Below, one piece after another: positions 61,632-64,000 of a DNA stretch of 64,000 nucleotides; position 1 is the first letter of the stretch, and every line of letters starts with the position of its first letter. Below the pieces are notes generated by a model. That model saw only the letters and a program-made list of their open reading frames with translations, did no database searches and had not been told where the DNA came from. The DNA lies in contig CAMNST010000002.1 of the NCBI GenBank assembly GCA_946555465.1, positions 62,001-126,000 of the forward strand. The letters are read 5' to 3'. Both the position numbers and the translations under genes were made by a program. This DNA is from an uncultured Clostridia bacterium (lineage in GTDB: Bacteria > Bacillota > Clostridia > Oscillospirales > Acutalibacteraceae).

Positions 61632-64000
61632 GAGTTCCTGTAATTGTTCAAGATTTAAAATTTCGTCGCTGCCTTCTGAAGAGAAGTAACTCGGAACAAC
61701 ATCAACATCTCTGAACACTTCCATACCTGTTCCGGCAGGAACAAGTTTACCGATGATAACATTTTCTTTAAGACCGATAAGCGGATCGCTCTTGCCCTTA
61801 ATTGCGGCATCCGTAAGAACTCTGGTTGTTTCCTGGAATGAAGCGGCTGAAAGGAACGAATCGGTGGCAAGAGATGCCTTTGTGATACCCATAAGAATAG
61901 GAATATATGTTGCCTTTTTGAGTTCGGTTTCCCCTGCCTGAATTCTTGCTTCAATCTTGGCGTTAGCCTCGTCAACAGTAGCAACATCAACCATTGTGCC
62001 TGCAACAAGATCGGTATCACCCTCATCATCAACAGTACACTTCTTAAGCATCTGGCGAACAATAACCTCGATATGCTTATCGTTGATATCAACACCCTGT
62101 GTACGGTAAGCAAACTGAACTTCCTTGATAAGATAGTTGTAGACTGCTTCTTCACCGAGAATTGCAAGGACATCGTGCGGATTTACAGCACCGAGAGTGA
62201 GTTCCGTACCCTTCTCGATATGAGCCCCTTCAACGATGTTTTCACAGAGACGGGCGCCATAAGGAATCAGATATTTTCTTTCCTCTGCTGTTTCGCTGTT
62301 ATAAACAACAACATGACGGCTCTTCTTTATTTCTTCAAATCTTACATCACCCTCTATTTCGGAGAGGATTGCAAGTTGTTTCGGCTTTCTTGCCTCGAAA
62401 AGTTCCTCAACACGAGGAAGACCCTGTGTGATATCGGCACCACCGGCAACACCGCCGGTATGGAATGTTCTCATTGTCAACTGCGTACCGGGTTCACCGA
62501 TTGACTGGGCAGCAATAATGCCGACTGCCTCACCAACCTGAACAGGTTCATTGAATGCAAGGTTTGCACCATAGCACTTGCGGCAAACGCCGTGACGTGA
62601 TTTACAAGTGATAAGAGAACGGATTTTAACAGATTCAACACCGGCATCAACAATGCGCTTAGCGTCTTCAACCGTCATCATTCTGTCAGTTTCCATAAGA
62701 ACTTCGCCTGTATTAGGATCAATAACAGGTTCTGTAACAAATCTGCCTGTAAGTCTTTCCTCAAGCGGTTCAAGCACACGGTTGCCGTCCATAATCTTTG
62801 ATACAACAATACCCTCATGGCATCCGCAGTCATCATCACGGATAATAACATCCTGAGATACATCAACCAGACGACGTGTAAGGTAACCTGAGTCAGCAGT
62901 ACGAAGCGCAGTATCGGCAAGACCTTTACGCGCACCACGTGAAGAAATGAAATATTCAAGAATATTAAGACCTTCACGGTAATTAGCACGGATAGGAACC
63001 TCGATTGTCTTACCTGCTGTATTAGCGATAAGACCTCTCATACCTGCCAACTGTCTTAACTGAGAGGTACTACCACGGGCACCCGAGTCTACCATCATGT
63101 GGATTGGGTTATGAGCACCGTCGAAGTTACCTGTAAGTTCATTTGATACTTTATTGGTACAATCTTCCCACGCCTTGATTACTGCTGAAGAACGTTCTTC
63201 GTTAGTAATCAGACCGTAGTTGTAGTTATATGTGATTTCATCAACCTTTTTCTCTGCTTCTGCAAGAAAATCCTTTTTCTTATCAGGAATAAGAGCATCG
63301 CAGACAGCAACGGTTGTACCTGAAACGGTTGAATATTTATAGCCCTGCGCTTTAAGTGCGTCAAGAACTTTTGAAGCAATGGAAACACCATGAACATTGA
63401 TACACTTTTCAGCAATCTGTCCAAGTTGCTTTTTCTTAACAACAAAAGAAACTTCAAGTTCAAAAGCGTTGTCAGGATTTGTTCTGTCGACAAATCCGAG
63501 ATCCTGAGGAACGGGTCTGTTGAAGATGACACGTCCGATAGTTGTTTTAACAAGTTTTGATTTTGTTTCACCATCAATTTCTTTGGTAAAGCGGATGAGA
63601 CATTCTGAGTGAAGTCCGAGTGAACCCTCCTGATATGCCATCATTGCTTCATCTGTATCACGGTAGATATTATATCTTGTAATTTCTTCTCCGTCGATAA
63701 TTTCTTTGCGCGGGCAGCCCGGTTCGCCTTCCTTAATCATGGTTAAATAGTATGAACCGATAACCATGTCCTGAGTAGGAACCGCAACAGGCTTACCGTC
63801 TGAAGGTTTAAGAAGGTTGTTTGCAGCAAGCATAAGCATTCTTGCTTCTGCCTGAGCCTCTGCTGAAAGAGGAACGTGAACAGCCATCTGGTCACCGTCG
63901 AAGTCAGCATTGAAAGCAGTACATGAAAGCGGATGAAGTTTGATTGCTCTGCCTTCAACAAGTACAGGTTCAAATGCCTGAATACCGAGTCTGTGAAGTG
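61611..64000 (-). CDS. rpoC: RNA polymerase beta' subunit, C-terminal two-thirds
   Basis: Catalytic subunit of RNA polymerase; the gene's 5' part lies beyond base 64000. The visible ~795 residues begin just before the active-site motif [12 protein letters not shown], whose three Asp residues bind the catalytic Mg. They continue through the bridge helix ([23 protein letters not shown] region), the Cys-containing zinc site (CRKCYGAN) and the trigger loop ([20 protein letters not shown]). The reading frame is open to the window edge. Confidence 0.98.
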   Translation of the reverse strand, partial: LHRLGIQAFEPVLVEGRAIKLHPLSCTAFNADFDGDQMAVHVPLSAEAQAEARMLMLAANNLLKPSDGKPVAVPTQDMVIGSYYLTMIKEGEPGCPRKEIIDGEEITRYNIYRDTDEAMMAYQEGSLGLHSECLIRFTKEIDGETKSKLVKTTIGRVIFNRPVPQDLGFVDRTNPDNAFELEVSFVVKKKQLGQIAEKCINVHGVSIASKVLDALKAQGYKYSTVSGTTVAVCDALIPDKKKDFLAEAEKKVDEITYNYNYGLITNEERSSAVIKAWEDCTNKVSNELTGNFDGAHNPIHMMVDSGARGSTSQLRQLAGMRGLIANTAGKTIEVPIRANYREGLNILEYFISSRGARKGLADTALRTADSGYLTRRLVDVSQDVIIRDDDCGCHEGIVVSKIMDGNRVLEPLEERLTGRFVTEPVIDPNTGEVLMETDRMMTVEDAKRIVDAGVESVKIRSLITCKSRHGVCRKCYGANLAFNEPVQVGEAVGIIAAQSIGEPGTQLTMRTFHTGGVAGGADITQGLPRVEELFEARKPKQLAILSEIEGDVRFEEIKKSRHVVVYNSETAEERKYLIPYGARLCENIVEGAHIEKGTELTLGAVNPHDVLAILGEEAVYNYLIKEVQFAYRTQGVDINDKHIEVIVRQMLKKCTVDDEGDTDLVAGTMVDVATVDEANAKIEARIQAGETELKKATYIPILMGITKASLATDSFLSAASFQETTRVLTDAAIKGKSDPLIGLKENVIIGKLVPAGTGMEVFRDVDVVPSYFSSEGSDEILNLEQLQELLTNTMS

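Overview
The window reads as chromosomal DNA of a low-GC Gram-positive anaerobe of the class Clostridia, most likely a Ruminococcaceae/Oscillospiraceae-type gut bacterium. The basis is AT-rich spacers, strong AGGAGG ribosome sites, frequent TTG starts, a Firmicutes-type division cluster headed by mraZ, a meso-DAP-type MurE and Clostridia-typical neighbourhoods (ylxM-ffh-rpsP-khpA, recO-yqzL-era-ybeY-phoH, rpoC-rpsL-rpsG-fusA-tuf). Genus cannot be fixed from sequence alone.

Layout. 0-4.3 kb: a cell-envelope-stress type module on the minus strand (Nudix hydrolase, OmpR-type response regulator, histidine kinase, then a MacB/FtsX-type ABC transporter cut by the window edge). The spacer between kinase and transporter carries tandem 10-11 bp repeats suited to the regulator and a plus-strand promoter-hairpin-terminator unit that looks like a structured small RNA of about 170 nt. 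4.4-4.9 kb: a compact convergent locus that looks like a type I toxin-antitoxin system (22-residue hydrophobic peptide plus antisense RNA), followed by initiator tRNA-Met. 5-12.2 kb: split ThrE-type amino-acid exporter, a second Nudix protein, a histidine phosphatase, glycerate kinase, a small unknown protein and a GH38 alpha-mannosidase. 12.5-26.9 kb: the division and cell-wall (dcw) operon on the minus strand, mraZ-rsmH-ftsL-PBP-murE-murF-mraY-ftsW-murG-murA-ftsQ-ftsZ, without murD or ftsA. 27-33.8 kb: GPH-type symporter, then coaD/rsmD/uvrC/HPr/rimM/trmD housekeeping genes.

33.9-41.9 kb is an accessory block lying between rimM-trmD and their usual partners khpA-rpsP-ffh-ylxM. It starts at a tRNA-Ala whose 3' end is repeated three times around two near-identical ~137 bp cassettes, and holds two MATE pumps (one with a MarR regulator, one behind a 40 bp perfect palindrome), a Vat/CatB-like acetyltransferase and a transporter/LRR-protein pair. 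42-53.5 kb: ylxM-ffh-rpsP-khpA, AzlCD exporter, nitroreductase, a 52-residue ribbon-helix-helix protein, mutS2, and recO-yqzL-era-ybeY-phoH-ybeX, with ybeX broken by an in-frame stop. 53.5-56.8 kb: a three-gene set (FkbM methyltransferase, TauE/SafE exporter, cytosolic sulfatase). 56.9-64 kb: the str operon with the 3' part of rpoC.

TAATG or ATGA stop/start overlaps link many genes (regulator-kinase, thrE pair, mraZ-rsmH, murF-mraY, era-ybeY-phoH-ybeX), so translational coupling is common here. All functional statements come from motif reading and family knowledge; no database search was run.
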